A stretch of 34,916 nt of DNA from a virus: the IMG/VR virus record IMGVR_UViG_3300005735_000011, positions 1 to 34,916 of that record; one strand, 5' to 3'. The position numbers and the translations under genes were made by a program. Below are positions 27,001 to 34,170 of the stretch, piece after piece. The first letter of the stretch is position 1; each line of letters opens with the position of its first letter. Under the pieces are notes generated by a model. The model saw nothing but the letters and a program-made list of their open reading frames with translations. It did no database searches and had not been told where the DNA came from.

Positions 27001-30000
27001 TACTGCACCCTTTGGCCCCATTGCTTCTGATGTTCTTGGTTTAGCTTATGGTAAGTACCATCAAGTTTTAGGTACAAAAGTTCCTTTCTTTGGAGCCGGT
27101 AGCACAATAGCAGGCCCTGAGAACATGCGTAAGTACCGAGACATGCTTCGTGAAAAAGATAAAGATTTAAAAGGTCTTATTCCAGAATTTGAATATGATA
27201 TTCAGCGCCAGCAATTTCTTAAAGGTGGTGAAGTAAAAGTACCTAATGCGCCTGCTGAACCTGACGAGCGTATAAATAAATATACTGGATTGCCATACAA
27301 CTATGAAGCCGGTTCTGCTTTTATGGATGAACTAGATCCTAAGAAAGTAGAGCGTCAAGGGTTTGCAATAGGTGGTGCTGTAGCTAAAAAGCTTTCTGGT
27401 TACATAGCAGAAACTATTAACGAGGCTACTGATGGTATTTTAGATCCTAAAGTAATAAACCAAGCCGCTAAAGATATTGAAGATACAGCAGGTTTATCTC
27501 AGGCTAAAAGTACACAAGCTTTTGATGAATCATACGATCCTGATTATGCTGACTTTGGAAGCGTTGACGCTTATCAAGTAGATGAAATGGGTGGTCAAGA
27601 AGCTGTAGAAGATTATATTGCAGTAACAGTAAAATCTATTTTAAGAGAAAAAGATCAGAAGATTAAACCTTTCTCTGAAGAAACCTTAGCTATTCAAAAG
27701 TCTGGTAAGTCTGAAACATATGGCGAAGACTTTCAGCGTTCACGAGGTTATACCGAAGAAGAGATAGATGACTTTAACTATCAAGCTGAGTTAGCTGAGG
27801 AGCTTGACCCTGATCAAACTATGTACATGGATATACAGTCAGCCCTCAATGAAGTTAGAGATGATAGTGTAGCACACATTAGTACCTTAGCTGATCCTGA
27901 AAAGCTAGAAGCTGTTAAACAGTTTGATGATGTTATAGACATCTTTGCTAGAAACGATAAGTTTGTTCCTGCTACTAATGTTACTACTGAAGGTAAAAAG
28001 AAAATCGTAGCTAATTACATAGCTAATAACTCGGACAATCCTGACTTAATCTCTTCTCTAAAGGCTATGCAGAAAGATGCACCTCAAAAAATGACAGGCC
28101 AAGATGCAGTAGATCTGCTTCCAGAAGATCAAAGACTTAAAAACCTTGACGACTTCTTAGGTTCTTCAAAGGAACAAGAGCCAATGTATAGAGGCATCTC
28201 AGACTTTGGAGAGAAAGACTTTGAAGTAGCGTTTGTTTCTCCTCGTGAAATGGGTGTACACGTAGGTACTAGAGGTCAAGCTCAGTACATTATGGCTAAG
28301 TCTCTTAATGATAATAGAGCTATGAATGAGTTAGCGATTCCTTCAACAGGACAAAACAAAGTTACAAATAAAGAGATGGATGAGTTCTTTAGTGATGAAG
28401 TAGCTCGTAGACAAGAAACCACAATGGAAGATGTTGACTTTGATAATATTACTCAAGAAGAGTTAGACTACATGGGTTCAATGGACTTAGCGCCATCTAG
28501 TCGTATGCCAAGTGTCAGTATGACAAAAGGGTTTATTAATGTTAAGAATCCTTTGGAGTTTGATACTGATGCTTCAAACTGGACAGCAGAAAACCTACTT
28601 ACTACTTCGTATAGTCAGCTGTATGATGCAATTAGAAACGGACTAGGCAAGAAGATCCCTAAGAAGTTTGAGGATCGTTTAAATGCTTTATCCGAAGAAG
28701 CTCTTGAGGTTCCTAAGATCCCTGACATCTTTGACAGCTCTAAGCAGATACTCGATACAAGCTTTAGGCATATTGCTTTGACTAAGAAGCTACAAGGTCT
28801 TTTAGAAGATATGGGTTTTGATTCTATTAAGTATCGAAACATGGTGGAGCCTTCAGTAACTGGCGATAAAGGAAACTCTTCTTATATTCTATTTCGCTCC
28901 GAGCAGTATAAGAATGTAAACGCTAGTAAGTTTGATCAACAAGACAAACGTATGATGTTTAATGAAGGCGGTCTTTTATACAATGTTAAAAAAGGGGAAA
29001 CCCTAACTAAGATTGCTGCGGAAAACAATACAGATGTACAAACACTTGTAGCTTTAAATAAAATTAAAGATGCAGATAAGATAAATGTAGATCAAGAAAT
29101 AATGTTGCCGCAGAAGAAAGTAGCAAATATTGATAGAATGTTATGGGCTACTAAATATAACGCTGAAGATAAGCCACTTGAAGAACTTCTTTCAAAGTAT
29201 GATGCTGCACAGAACATTGAAGTAACTGACACAGTAAAAAATGTAGCTAAATATGCTGCAAATAGTGGTGCGTTTTCTAATGAACTGATGGATATGGGTC
29301 TAACACCTGCTGAACTTGAGCAGGGACTAATTGACTATTCTAAGATAGAAAGCTCTGGAGGTCATCTATCTAAGTCAAAACAAGTTAGCTCAGGAAAAGC
29401 ACAAGGTTTATTCCAAGTTATTTATCCTTCAGCTAAAAGTGTTTTAAAGCAAGGACAGTTTGGCCCTAAGTCTGCGGCGGCTGCGGGTTATACATTAGAT
29501 GAACTTAATAGCATGAGTAAAGAAGAGTTAAGAAGCAAGTTATTGAATGATGATAAGCTTAATGCTTTGTTTGCTTCAGCTATTATAATTCAAAAATTAC
29601 AAACTCTTAAAACTAAAAAAGAACCTAGAGTTAAAAAGAATTTGGGAAGTCTTGTGTCTAAAGCAATTGCACCTAAAATGACTGAAGGGTTTTATAGTGC
29701 TTTAGAAAAGGCAGCATTAAACCTAAAACGTAAAGAAGGAACAGGTCAAGGATTTATTAATGATCTCAAGAAGGGTGAGAAGGTAACATCAGACGAGCTA
29801 GAATTTACAGGCGTTGCTGACAAACTTAAAGATGTTAAGAAAATTTCTAAAGAAGAAGTACAAGAACTTGTATCAAATTCTAAAATAGAATTAAATACAA
29901 TTAAAGGGCAAGTAGATGGAGATTTTGAAACTGAATACGATCAATACACTTTATCTGGCAAGCCTGAAAACTATAAAGAAATTTTAATTAATATTCCAGA

Positions 30001-31021
30001 AAACACAAACAATGAAAAGTTAAATTCCGTGAAGTTTGAAAATACTCATTGGAACAATGCATCAAGACAAGCTGATAAAGATCCAAAAAAAGTTATTGCA
30101 CATTTAAGAGTGTCAGATGTTTTTAGTGGTAAAGATCCAAATAAAAAAGCTTTATTAATTGAAGAAGTTCAATCTGATTATCATCAGGCAGGAAGTAAAA
30201 GCGGTTATGATGGCAGTGCTGTTTTTTATACTGAAGAACAAGCAGAAGAAATAGCAGATGCTTATAGAGATTTATTTTATAGTAAGTTTACAAAACGCTT
30301 TGCTAAAGACTATGACGATGCAGAAGACTTAATGGAAGAAGCTTATGACTTTGCTGAGGACACTAGGGCAGTAATAGAGGAGTTACTTACACTGGGTCTT
30401 GCTAAAGAAAAAACTGGCGGTTTTGTTGAAAAGTTTTCAAACTATAAAATTAAAAATTTAGAGTTAGAAGAGGAACTAGCGTCATATACAAATATATATA
30501 ATCCAAACTACGTTGATGATCCTGACAAAGCTAATGCTGTTTATTTAAAAATGAAAGAACTAGAGAAAGATTTTATCGAAGAATTAAAAGATTCAGACCC
30601 TAGTGTAGAAAGAGCTTATAAGAAGTATCTTAATGACGATGTAGAGGATACACCTGTTCCTGAAGCACCGTTTAAAAAGACTTGGCATAAGTTAAGCATA
30701 AACAAAGCTTTAATTGAAGCTGCTGAACAAGGGAAGGATGCCATTGCTTTGACTACAGGTAAGCAGCAAGCACGAAGATATACATCTTCTGGACTAGGAG
30801 ATCAAGAAGGTCTAGGTAAAAAATATGATGGTGCATATCTTAAACACTTAAAAGCTTTTGGTAAAAAGTATAATGAAGAGGTTTCAATAGAAGACGTATT
30901 TCTTAGTGGTGTTGGTTCTAGGGAAGAGCCTGTATACTTCTTAAACCTTACACAAGAAATGAAAGACGATATACTAAAAGGTCTTCCGCAGTTTGCTGAA
31001 GGTGGTTTAGTAGAAGAATAA
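24074..31021 (+). CDS. Giant polyvalent ejection protein with LysM and transglycosylase domains
   Basis: At 2315 aa this is the largest gene. Residues 150-250 hold glycine-rich hydrophobic stretches. Residues about 640-1000 resemble large polyvalent protein domains, including FFRMNFLDQWTKFVQTASFA near 760. Residues about 1365-1625 look like an ADP-ribosyltransferase-type fold (MYRGISDF near 1371, GVHVGTRGQA near 1395, GFDSIKYRN toward the end). Residues 1636-1679 are a LysM peptidoglycan-binding domain. Residues about 1750-1850 are a lytic transglycosylase domain with KIESSGG (likely catalytic E1759) and GKAQGLFQV. Residues about 1930-2300 carry IEEVQSDYHQ (2030) and APFKKTWHKL, TTGKQQARRY, a domain common in phage polyvalent proteins. 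F-x-x-G-G joints lie at 1048, 1097, 1629 and 2307. It is the counterpart of T7 gp16: ejected and cell-wall cutting. The ART-like call is tentative. Confidence 0.85.
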   Translation: MSDTLLSRMEQIHSRMSNFEDVSDETLLSDSEIDQISSYELNNIANFENNPEVVQDYDTLTSYLGENQDFLTKMMDSDQGPAEMMRDDFMRITSVAGKASALKDAPEEVKAAYRNLREKWESAEVTGTDEVLDAVKDYGMDVLANFETIPTVLSVMFGGIGGAGASASVRTGAKVGLSKALQKAAANPVKSTAAYTGAITGVQDLAMQDLEIEIGERKDGIDLGQTATAAGVGTVIGGGLAYGMGKVASKYASKRLDKDLNEVPQLSDSKGIELYNEGIEGEWIPASGEAVIKATNRLLEGPEGATIDLKDVNKAADAFVEEVGGGDVAKEEFKTIVTGALKSGATGEKIKNKIAFGVWKTATDLTGNMFGKSAGVLTPYTKFSKTAKTLQTRLSHEFAEGFGKTKERIGMDFSEAAAAITGGFNRKYNEIVEPLALNTIKGNLSDEVNDALNKAIRGDMRGTPANIQKAATEIRGLFKNIGDQLYSEGIIANKIDNYIPRMWNRKAIESDQDSFDNLLLSSGEAKDLTEARRISDSMLDIENQLDGGTGGQFFASKRKFKFKNDATFVNFLNTDLMDVTLDYNFQAGKALAKKKVLLATNEKEFINNWINPIVKEMKASGKTLDKKEREQIRELYRSATGENMGRYGSKMQTVADGYTLGTRLALLPLATVGSLTEVFINIGKSGVLNSVKGFKEASELSFKKATGDLHSELKNRHGLTAAEAFREMKSFGIAMEQAQAQIGNRLAGEDLASETMQNVSNKFFRMNFLDQWTKFVQTASFASGKNLIRENLDLIAAHGNQPPTAKIETLIGELNELNIDYKKGVEWVNKGAKNTDAFYDEMLGGAARYTNSVILQPSAMSGLKPLLHSNPKTSIAFQLLGYPAAFTNTVLKGAAKAITKDTKRNAPRLALAGLLMTETARMTNYFRSDGKSERDVTPTEARLSAIKRWGGNGLLFDNLQRASDAAKYSGTVSGYATAPFGPIASDVLGLAYGKYHQVLGTKVPFFGAGSTIAGPENMRKYRDMLREKDKDLKGLIPEFEYDIQRQQFLKGGEVKVPNAPAEPDERINKYTGLPYNYEAGSAFMDELDPKKVERQGFAIGGAVAKKLSGYIAETINEATDGILDPKVINQAAKDIEDTAGLSQAKSTQAFDESYDPDYADFGSVDAYQVDEMGGQEAVEDYIAVTVKSILREKDQKIKPFSEETLAIQKSGKSETYGEDFQRSRGYTEEEIDDFNYQAELAEELDPDQTMYMDIQSALNEVRDDSVAHISTLADPEKLEAVKQFDDVIDIFARNDKFVPATNVTTEGKKKIVANYIANNSDNPDLISSLKAMQKDAPQKMTGQDAVDLLPEDQRLKNLDDFLGSSKEQEPMYRGISDFGEKDFEVAFVSPREMGVHVGTRGQAQYIMAKSLNDNRAMNELAIPSTGQNKVTNKEMDEFFSDEVARRQETTMEDVDFDNITQEELDYMGSMDLAPSSRMPSVSMTKGFINVKNPLEFDTDASNWTAENLLTTSYSQLYDAIRNGLGKKIPKKFEDRLNALSEEALEVPKIPDIFDSSKQILDTSFRHIALTKKLQGLLEDMGFDSIKYRNMVEPSVTGDKGNSSYILFRSEQYKNVNASKFDQQDKRMMFNEGGLLYNVKKGETLTKIAAENNTDVQTLVALNKIKDADKINVDQEIMLPQKKVANIDRMLWATKYNAEDKPLEELLSKYDAAQNIEVTDTVKNVAKYAANSGAFSNELMDMGLTPAELEQGLIDYSKIESSGGHLSKSKQVSSGKAQGLFQVIYPSAKSVLKQGQFGPKSAAAAGYTLDELNSMSKEELRSKLLNDDKLNALFASAIIIQKLQTLKTKKEPRVKKNLGSLVSKAIAPKMTEGFYSALEKAALNLKRKEGTGQGFINDLKKGEKVTSDELEFTGVADKLKDVKKISKEEVQELVSNSKIELNTIKGQVDGDFETEYDQYTLSGKPENYKEILINIPENTNNEKLNSVKFENTHWNNASRQADKDPKKVIAHLRVSDVFSGKDPNKKALLIEEVQSDYHQAGSKSGYDGSAVFYTEEQAEEIADAYRDLFYSKFTKRFAKDYDDAEDLMEEAYDFAEDTRAVIEELLTLGLAKEKTGGFVEKFSNYKIKNLELEEELASYTNIYNPNYVDDPDKANAVYLKMKELEKDFIEELKDSDPSVERAYKKYLNDDVEDTPVPEAPFKKTWHKLSINKALIEAAEQGKDAIALTTGKQQARRYTSSGLGDQEGLGKKYDGAYLKHLKAFGKKYNEEVSIEDVFLSGVGSREEPVYFLNLTQEMKDDILKGLPQFAEGGLVEE

Positions 31022-31053
31022 ACTGCAACACAACCGAAACGAATCACAGTAAG

Positions 31054-31059
31054 TATAAT
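31054..31059 (+). promoter_or_regulatory. Possible -10 element before the late small-gene block
   Basis: TATAAT at 31054-31059 matches the -10 consensus exactly and lies in a 60-base spacer, 22 bases before the next ATG. No acceptable -35 is found at the right distance (CAACCG), and no TGn extension is present, so it is only a candidate. Confidence 0.25.
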
Positions 31060-31081
31060 CAATCAGAGGTAAGAAGCCTTA

Positions 31082-31396
31082 ATGAACATAAATGAGCTAC
31101 CAATGGTACGTTTAACTTGGCAGGATGCACAGGATAGTGATGGGTGTTGGACTTCTATAGAAGATATTGTAGCACATGAGACAGCTACTTGTCAAGAGGT
31201 AGGGTGGCTAGTCCATCAAGATGACAGAAAAGTAATTGTAATGCGTTCAAGGATTGTTGAAGGTAATGAACTCAAGGAGGGTGGTGCTCACATTGCAATA
31301 CCTGCAAGTTGGGTAGTTAAAATAGAGGTACTACATACAGATGAAGAAGATAATGACAACGCTTTTAATTCTTATAAGTCCGTTCACGCAGGCTAG
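31082..31396 (+). CDS. Hypothetical protein, 104 aa
   Basis: A small acidic protein with AGAGG (31065-31069) 12 bases before the ATG. It reads like a compact beta-rich domain: MVRLTWQDAQDSDGCWTSIE, then TCQEVGWLVHQDDRKVIVMR and HIAIPASWVVKIEVL. Phage proteins with this W-x-D-x-x, then VGWLV, then IP-x-x-W-V-x-x-I-x-x-L layout are common and uncharacterised, as far as I recall. The last 56 bases overlap the next gene in another frame. Nothing indicates its role. Confidence 0.7.
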   Translation: MNINELPMVRLTWQDAQDSDGCWTSIEDIVAHETATCQEVGWLVHQDDRKVIVMRSRIVEGNELKEGGAHIAIPASWVVKIEVLHTDEEDNDNAFNSYKSVHAG

Positions 31397-31904
31397 TGAA
31401 GCAAACGTAGGAGACTTTGGAACTAATCAGCAAGCAGAGACAATCACAACTACAACTGAAACTACAGTGAACCAAGAAGGGATGCCAGTAACTACAGCAG
31501 TAGCTCCTTCTACACCAACATACCAGACAGATACTTGTGTTGTTACGTCTGGTGCAGGGATGCAAACACTTCAGATAGGACTTAGTGCTTCAAGGATGAA
31601 GATAGATGAGAACTGCGAGCGTTTAAAGTTATCACGCCAGTTGTCCTCACTAGGTTTAAAGGTAGCAGCAACAAGTATTATGTGTCAAGACCCACGAGTT
31701 TGGTGGGCTATGAGAAACGCACAAACCCCATGTCCCATTAAAGGAAAAATAGGAGAAGAAGCCCTTGAATACTATAGCCAAAACCCTAAGTACGTCCCTG
31801 ATCAGCCTATCGTTGTCAACTCCACTAATTGCAAGCGACAACGACTTCGATATGACAGGGCTACAAAACGCCACAAGTACGATTACAAGTGTAATAACGA
31901 GTAA
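31341..31904 (+). CDS. Exported cysteine-containing protein of unknown function
   Basis: A 187-aa protein that begins with a clear signal peptide (MKKIMTTLLILISPFTQAS; cleavage probably after residue 18 or 19) and is therefore probably periplasmic. There is no lipobox cysteine. After a Thr-rich linker comes a compact part with cysteines in TDTCVVTSGAG, DENCERLKLSR, SIMCQDPRVWW, TPCPIKG, STNCKRQRL and YDYKCNNE, likely disulphide-paired. An ATG at 31353 is an alternative start. Genes with this C-E-R-L-K-x-x-R and D-P-R-x-W-x-A-M pattern recur in marine phages without assigned function. It overlaps the genes on both sides, by 56 and 140 bases. A lysis or envelope role is inferred from export and neighbours. 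Confidence 0.75.
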   Translation: MKKIMTTLLILISPFTQASEANVGDFGTNQQAETITTTTETTVNQEGMPVTTAVAPSTPTYQTDTCVVTSGAGMQTLQIGLSASRMKIDENCERLKLSRQLSSLGLKVAATSIMCQDPRVWWAMRNAQTPCPIKGKIGEEALEYYSQNPKYVPDQPIVVNSTNCKRQRLRYDRATKRHKYDYKCNNE

Positions 31905-32556
31905 CATTCAAGAGTATATTCAATGGACTCAAGAGTCTATGCTGGACGGTAACACAATCATTTACAACAACGATGACGGAACTAGCTACGAATTGACACC
32001 TGCACAGATGGATGTGTTTAACCAAGCGTATGCTGATGGATTAGTGAACAGCACTCCAGAGGCTTTGACAGCCGTCCTGCTTAACGATATGATTGACCTA
32101 GAGCAAGACACCTACGAGGGTGAGAAAGAGACTCTAATCGAAGCAGCAAGCGAAATAGCAGCAGTAACTAACATAGCTGAGATGCTTGTGGAAGGTGATC
32201 AACAAACTAAGATTAATGCTGAAGCCTACGCTACTGAGAATGACTTGAGAGCTATTAAAGAATCAAGCCGCCAGAAGTTTAACACAAGCATTAACGGTAT
32301 GTTAGAAGCAAGTATGACAAAGAATATGATTGAGGGCTATGCACAAGACTCGTTTGTTATCGATACAATAGCTTCGTCATTCATGGCTACAAATACAGTA
32401 ATGGATTTTTTTACAAACACTGCTGTATCAATTGATAGTTTAAATGTACGACAACTTAATTTAGATTGGAACCAACATAATGTAGGCGTAGAAAGTGAAA
32501 TGTATTTCCTTTACTCTGCTGAAGCCCAACAGACTTTGGAGATTATACCACGATGA
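31765..32556 (+). CDS. Exported protein whose signal peptide is encoded in an overlapping frame
   Basis: A 263-aa frame starting at TTG 31765, 9 bases after AGGAG (31751-31755). The first 24 residues (M-N-T-I-A-K-T-L-S-T-S-L-I-S-L-S-L-S-T-P-L-I-A-S) form a good signal peptide with probable cleavage before DNDFDM. This part is read out of frame within the end of the preceding gene (140-base overlap). The mature part is helical and acidic: a tract with DLEQDTYEGEKETLIEAASE and a later GVESEMYFLYSAEAQQTLEI. An alternative start is the ATG at codon 30 (31852), which would lose the signal peptide. The function is unknown; an envelope or lysis role is guessed from export and context. Its stop overlaps the next start as ATGA. 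Confidence 0.72.
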   Translation: MNTIAKTLSTSLISLSLSTPLIASDNDFDMTGLQNATSTITSVITSNIQEYIQWTQESMLDGNTIIYNNDDGTSYELTPAQMDVFNQAYADGLVNSTPEALTAVLLNDMIDLEQDTYEGEKETLIEAASEIAAVTNIAEMLVEGDQQTKINAEAYATENDLRAIKESSRQKFNTSINGMLEASMTKNMIEGYAQDSFVIDTIASSFMATNTVMDFFTNTAVSIDSLNVRQLNLDWNQHNVGVESEMYFLYSAEAQQTLEIIPR

Positions 32557-32936
32557 AACCAGAACAAGTCGCACTATGGATAGGCATCGCTAGTTCAATC
32601 GGCGGTGCAGCAGTAGGATACGGAACACTAACAGAAAAAGTAGCAGCCTTAGAAGCTTCTACAGATAGCACATTACTAGAGTCACGTTTAACTAAACTAG
32701 AAGTGAGGATTGAAGATAATGATATATCACATATTGGCACTGAAATACAAGAGCTGCGTGGACAAATTGAAAACACAGCTGACAAAGTTTCAGGGATTGT
32801 TATCCCAAGCACAAGCGAAATTGAATCAGACATTCGAGTCCTTGAAACAGAAGTTGAAGCAATTGAAGGACGACTTGAAAAGCTCGGTTCAAAAGTTGAG
32901 AAAATAACTAGCAAGAAATCTAATCCTTTACTATAG
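32553..32936 (+). CDS. Membrane-anchored coiled-coil protein
   Basis: A 127-aa protein with one N-terminal membrane segment (residues 6-25, VALWIGIASSIGGAAVGYGT) followed by a long heptad-like helix: VAALEASTDSTLLESRLTKL, EIQELRGQIENTADKVSG, then SDIRVLETEVEAIEGRLEKL. The layout (short N-terminus, membrane helix, periplasmic coiled coil) is that of inner-membrane spanins. No outer-membrane lipoprotein partner with a lipobox is visible nearby, so spanin is only one possibility; a membrane-tethered structural helix is another. It is coupled to the preceding gene by an ATGA overlap. Confidence 0.72.
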   Translation: MKPEQVALWIGIASSIGGAAVGYGTLTEKVAALEASTDSTLLESRLTKLEVRIEDNDISHIGTEIQELRGQIENTADKVSGIVIPSTSEIESDIRVLETEVEAIEGRLEKLGSKVEKITSKKSNPLL

Positions 32937-32945
32937 AGGTTTAAT

Positions 32946-33434
32946 ATGTTTGGATTAATTACAATGCTTCTATCAACCCTTGGCGCTACAGGCATGGGTT
33001 CGATGTTAAAGATCCTTGGTGGGGCTGTACAGGCTCGTAACGAAGCCAAGGAAGCAGAGGCTAAACGAGAACTAATTCGAGATATGCAAATGAAGAATGC
33101 TGATCTTGAGTTTCAAAAGGCTATATTTGGAGATGCAAGCGATGACCCAGAAGCAACTATATTTACCCGTACTACTCGTAGGATTATTGCTCTTATCGGG
33201 ATGCTCAACTTTGCCACAATTTCAATTCTCTGTACCATCTACCCAACAGTCGAGCTTGTTACCTTCATCCCACCAGAGCAAACAAAAGAAATCAGCATCT
33301 TGTGGGGACTCTATAAGATGCCAATCGAACAAGGGATTACTACAGCCATCACTACTGGACATATATCTCTTGTCTCAATCACCACTCTGGGAGCTATAAT
33401 AGGTTTCTATTTTACACCGGCAGGAAAGAGGTAA
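32946..33434 (+). CDS. Three-segment membrane protein, possible holin
   Basis: A 162-aa protein with AGAGG (32935-32939) before its ATG. Residues 1-28 are hydrophobic and glycine-rich (FGLITMLLSTLGATGMGSML). Residues 30-65 form a charged helix (EAKEAEAKRELIRDMQMKNA). Two further membrane segments lie at about 80-105 (RIIALIGMLNFATISILCTI) and 138-157 (TGHISLVSITTLGAIIGFYF), and the protein ends in TPAGKR. The N-terminal hydrophobic segment, charged helix, two C-terminal segments and G-F-Y-F-T-P-x-G-K ending match small membrane proteins that I recall as GTA-type three-segment holins. This recollection cannot be checked here. Confidence 0.7.
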   Translation: MFGLITMLLSTLGATGMGSMLKILGGAVQARNEAKEAEAKRELIRDMQMKNADLEFQKAIFGDASDDPEATIFTRTTRRIIALIGMLNFATISILCTIYPTVELVTFIPPEQTKEISILWGLYKMPIEQGITTAITTGHISLVSITTLGAIIGFYFTPAGKR

Positions 33435-33437
33435 ACA

Positions 33438-33629
33438 ATGGCAGCAGCTAAGAAAAAAACTAAATCAAAAGTAAATGAGGCAGGTAACTACACTAAGCCT
33501 ACTATGCGTAAAAGATTGTTCAATAAAATCAAAGCGGGTACTAAGGGCGGTAAAGCTGGACAATGGTCTGCTAGAAAGGCTCAGATGCTTGCTAAAGAAT
33601 ATAAAGCAGCAGGAGGAGGTTACAAGTAA
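33438..33629 (+). CDS. Small basic conserved phage protein, 63 aa
   Basis: A lysine-rich 63-aa protein preceded by AGAGG (33427-33431). The sequence KVNEAGNYTKPTMRKRLFNK, then IKAGTKGGKAGQWSARKAQM, is strongly conserved in many marine phages in my memory, but its function is unassigned. The high charge and lack of hydrophobic core suggest nucleic-acid binding or packaging with DNA. The stop shares its last A with the start of the next gene (TAATG). Confidence 0.78.
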   Translation: MAAAKKKTKSKVNEAGNYTKPTMRKRLFNKIKAGTKGGKAGQWSARKAQMLAKEYKAAGGGYK

Positions 33630-33883
33630 TGCCAATGAAGAAGTCACAGAAGTCTTTGAAGAAGTGGACTAAAGAAGAATGGGGTACTAAGTCTGGTAAG
33701 CCAAGCACTCAAGGCAAGAAGGCTACAGGTGAAAGGTATTTACCTAAGAAGGCTAGACAGTCTCTAAGCTCTAAGGAGTATGCTGCAACGTCAGCTAAGA
33801 AACGTAAAGATACTAAAGCAGGTAAGCAGCACAGTAAACAGCCTGCAAAGATTGCAAAGAAAACAGCGAGGCATAGAAAATAA
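33629..33883 (+). CDS. Small basic protein, DUF5872-like
   Basis: An 84-aa, very basic protein joined to both neighbours by one-base TAATG overlaps. The pattern SLKKWTKEEWGTKSGKPS, then TGERYLPKKARQSLSSKEYA, then KQHSKQPAKIAKKTARHRK, fits the DUF5872 family as I remember it, a set of uncharacterised phage and environmental proteins. It is probably a nucleic-acid-binding protein by charge; no catalytic residues are apparent. Confidence 0.78.
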   Translation: MPMKKSQKSLKKWTKEEWGTKSGKPSTQGKKATGERYLPKKARQSLSSKEYAATSAKKRKDTKAGKQHSKQPAKIAKKTARHRK

Positions 33884-34170
33884 TGGCTAAAGAAAAAGAT
33901 CCACGTTTAGCAAGAGCAGGTGTATCAGGGTTCAATAAACCTAAGAGAACCCCTTCACACAAAACTAAATCACATGTTGTAGTAGCAAAGCAGGGTGATA
34001 AAATAAAAACAATACGCTTTGGACAACAAGGTGTAAAAGGTGCAGGTAAAAACCCGACATCTGCTAAGGATAAAGCCCGTAAGAAATCTTACTATGCAAG
34101 ACATAATGCACAAGACTCTAAACCTAGCAAGCTGTCAGCTCGTTACTGGTCACACAAAGTTAAATGGTAG
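33883..34170 (+). CDS. Small basic protein, DUF6321-like
   Basis: A 95-aa, basic protein, the last plus-strand gene. It contains KRTPSHKTKSHVVVAKQGDK, then IKTIRFGQQGVKGAGKNPTS, then ARKKSYYARHNAQDSKPSKL and YWSHKVKW. I know this layout (SHVV-V-A-K-x-G-x-K-x-K-x-I-R-F-G-Q-Q-G, ending K-x-S-A-x-Y-W-x-x-K-V-K-W) from many marine phages and bacteria as an unassigned domain, probably DUF6321. It may bind nucleic acid. Its last 11 bases overlap the end of the converging minus-strand gene. Confidence 0.78.
   Translation: MAKEKDPRLARAGVSGFNKPKRTPSHKTKSHVVVAKQGDKIKTIRFGQQGVKGAGKNPTSAKDKARKKSYYARHNAQDSKPSKLSARYWSHKVKW

Noticed and set aside
24074-31021. Reading the giant frame as several fused genes caused by sequencing error
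   Set aside because: It is one uninterrupted frame, and LysM and transglycosylase domains within very large ejection proteins are normal for such phages.
32543-33049. Minus-strand frame of 168 codons
   Set aside because: It lies opposite two well-supported coupled membrane-protein genes and has no plausible ribosome-binding site or domain.
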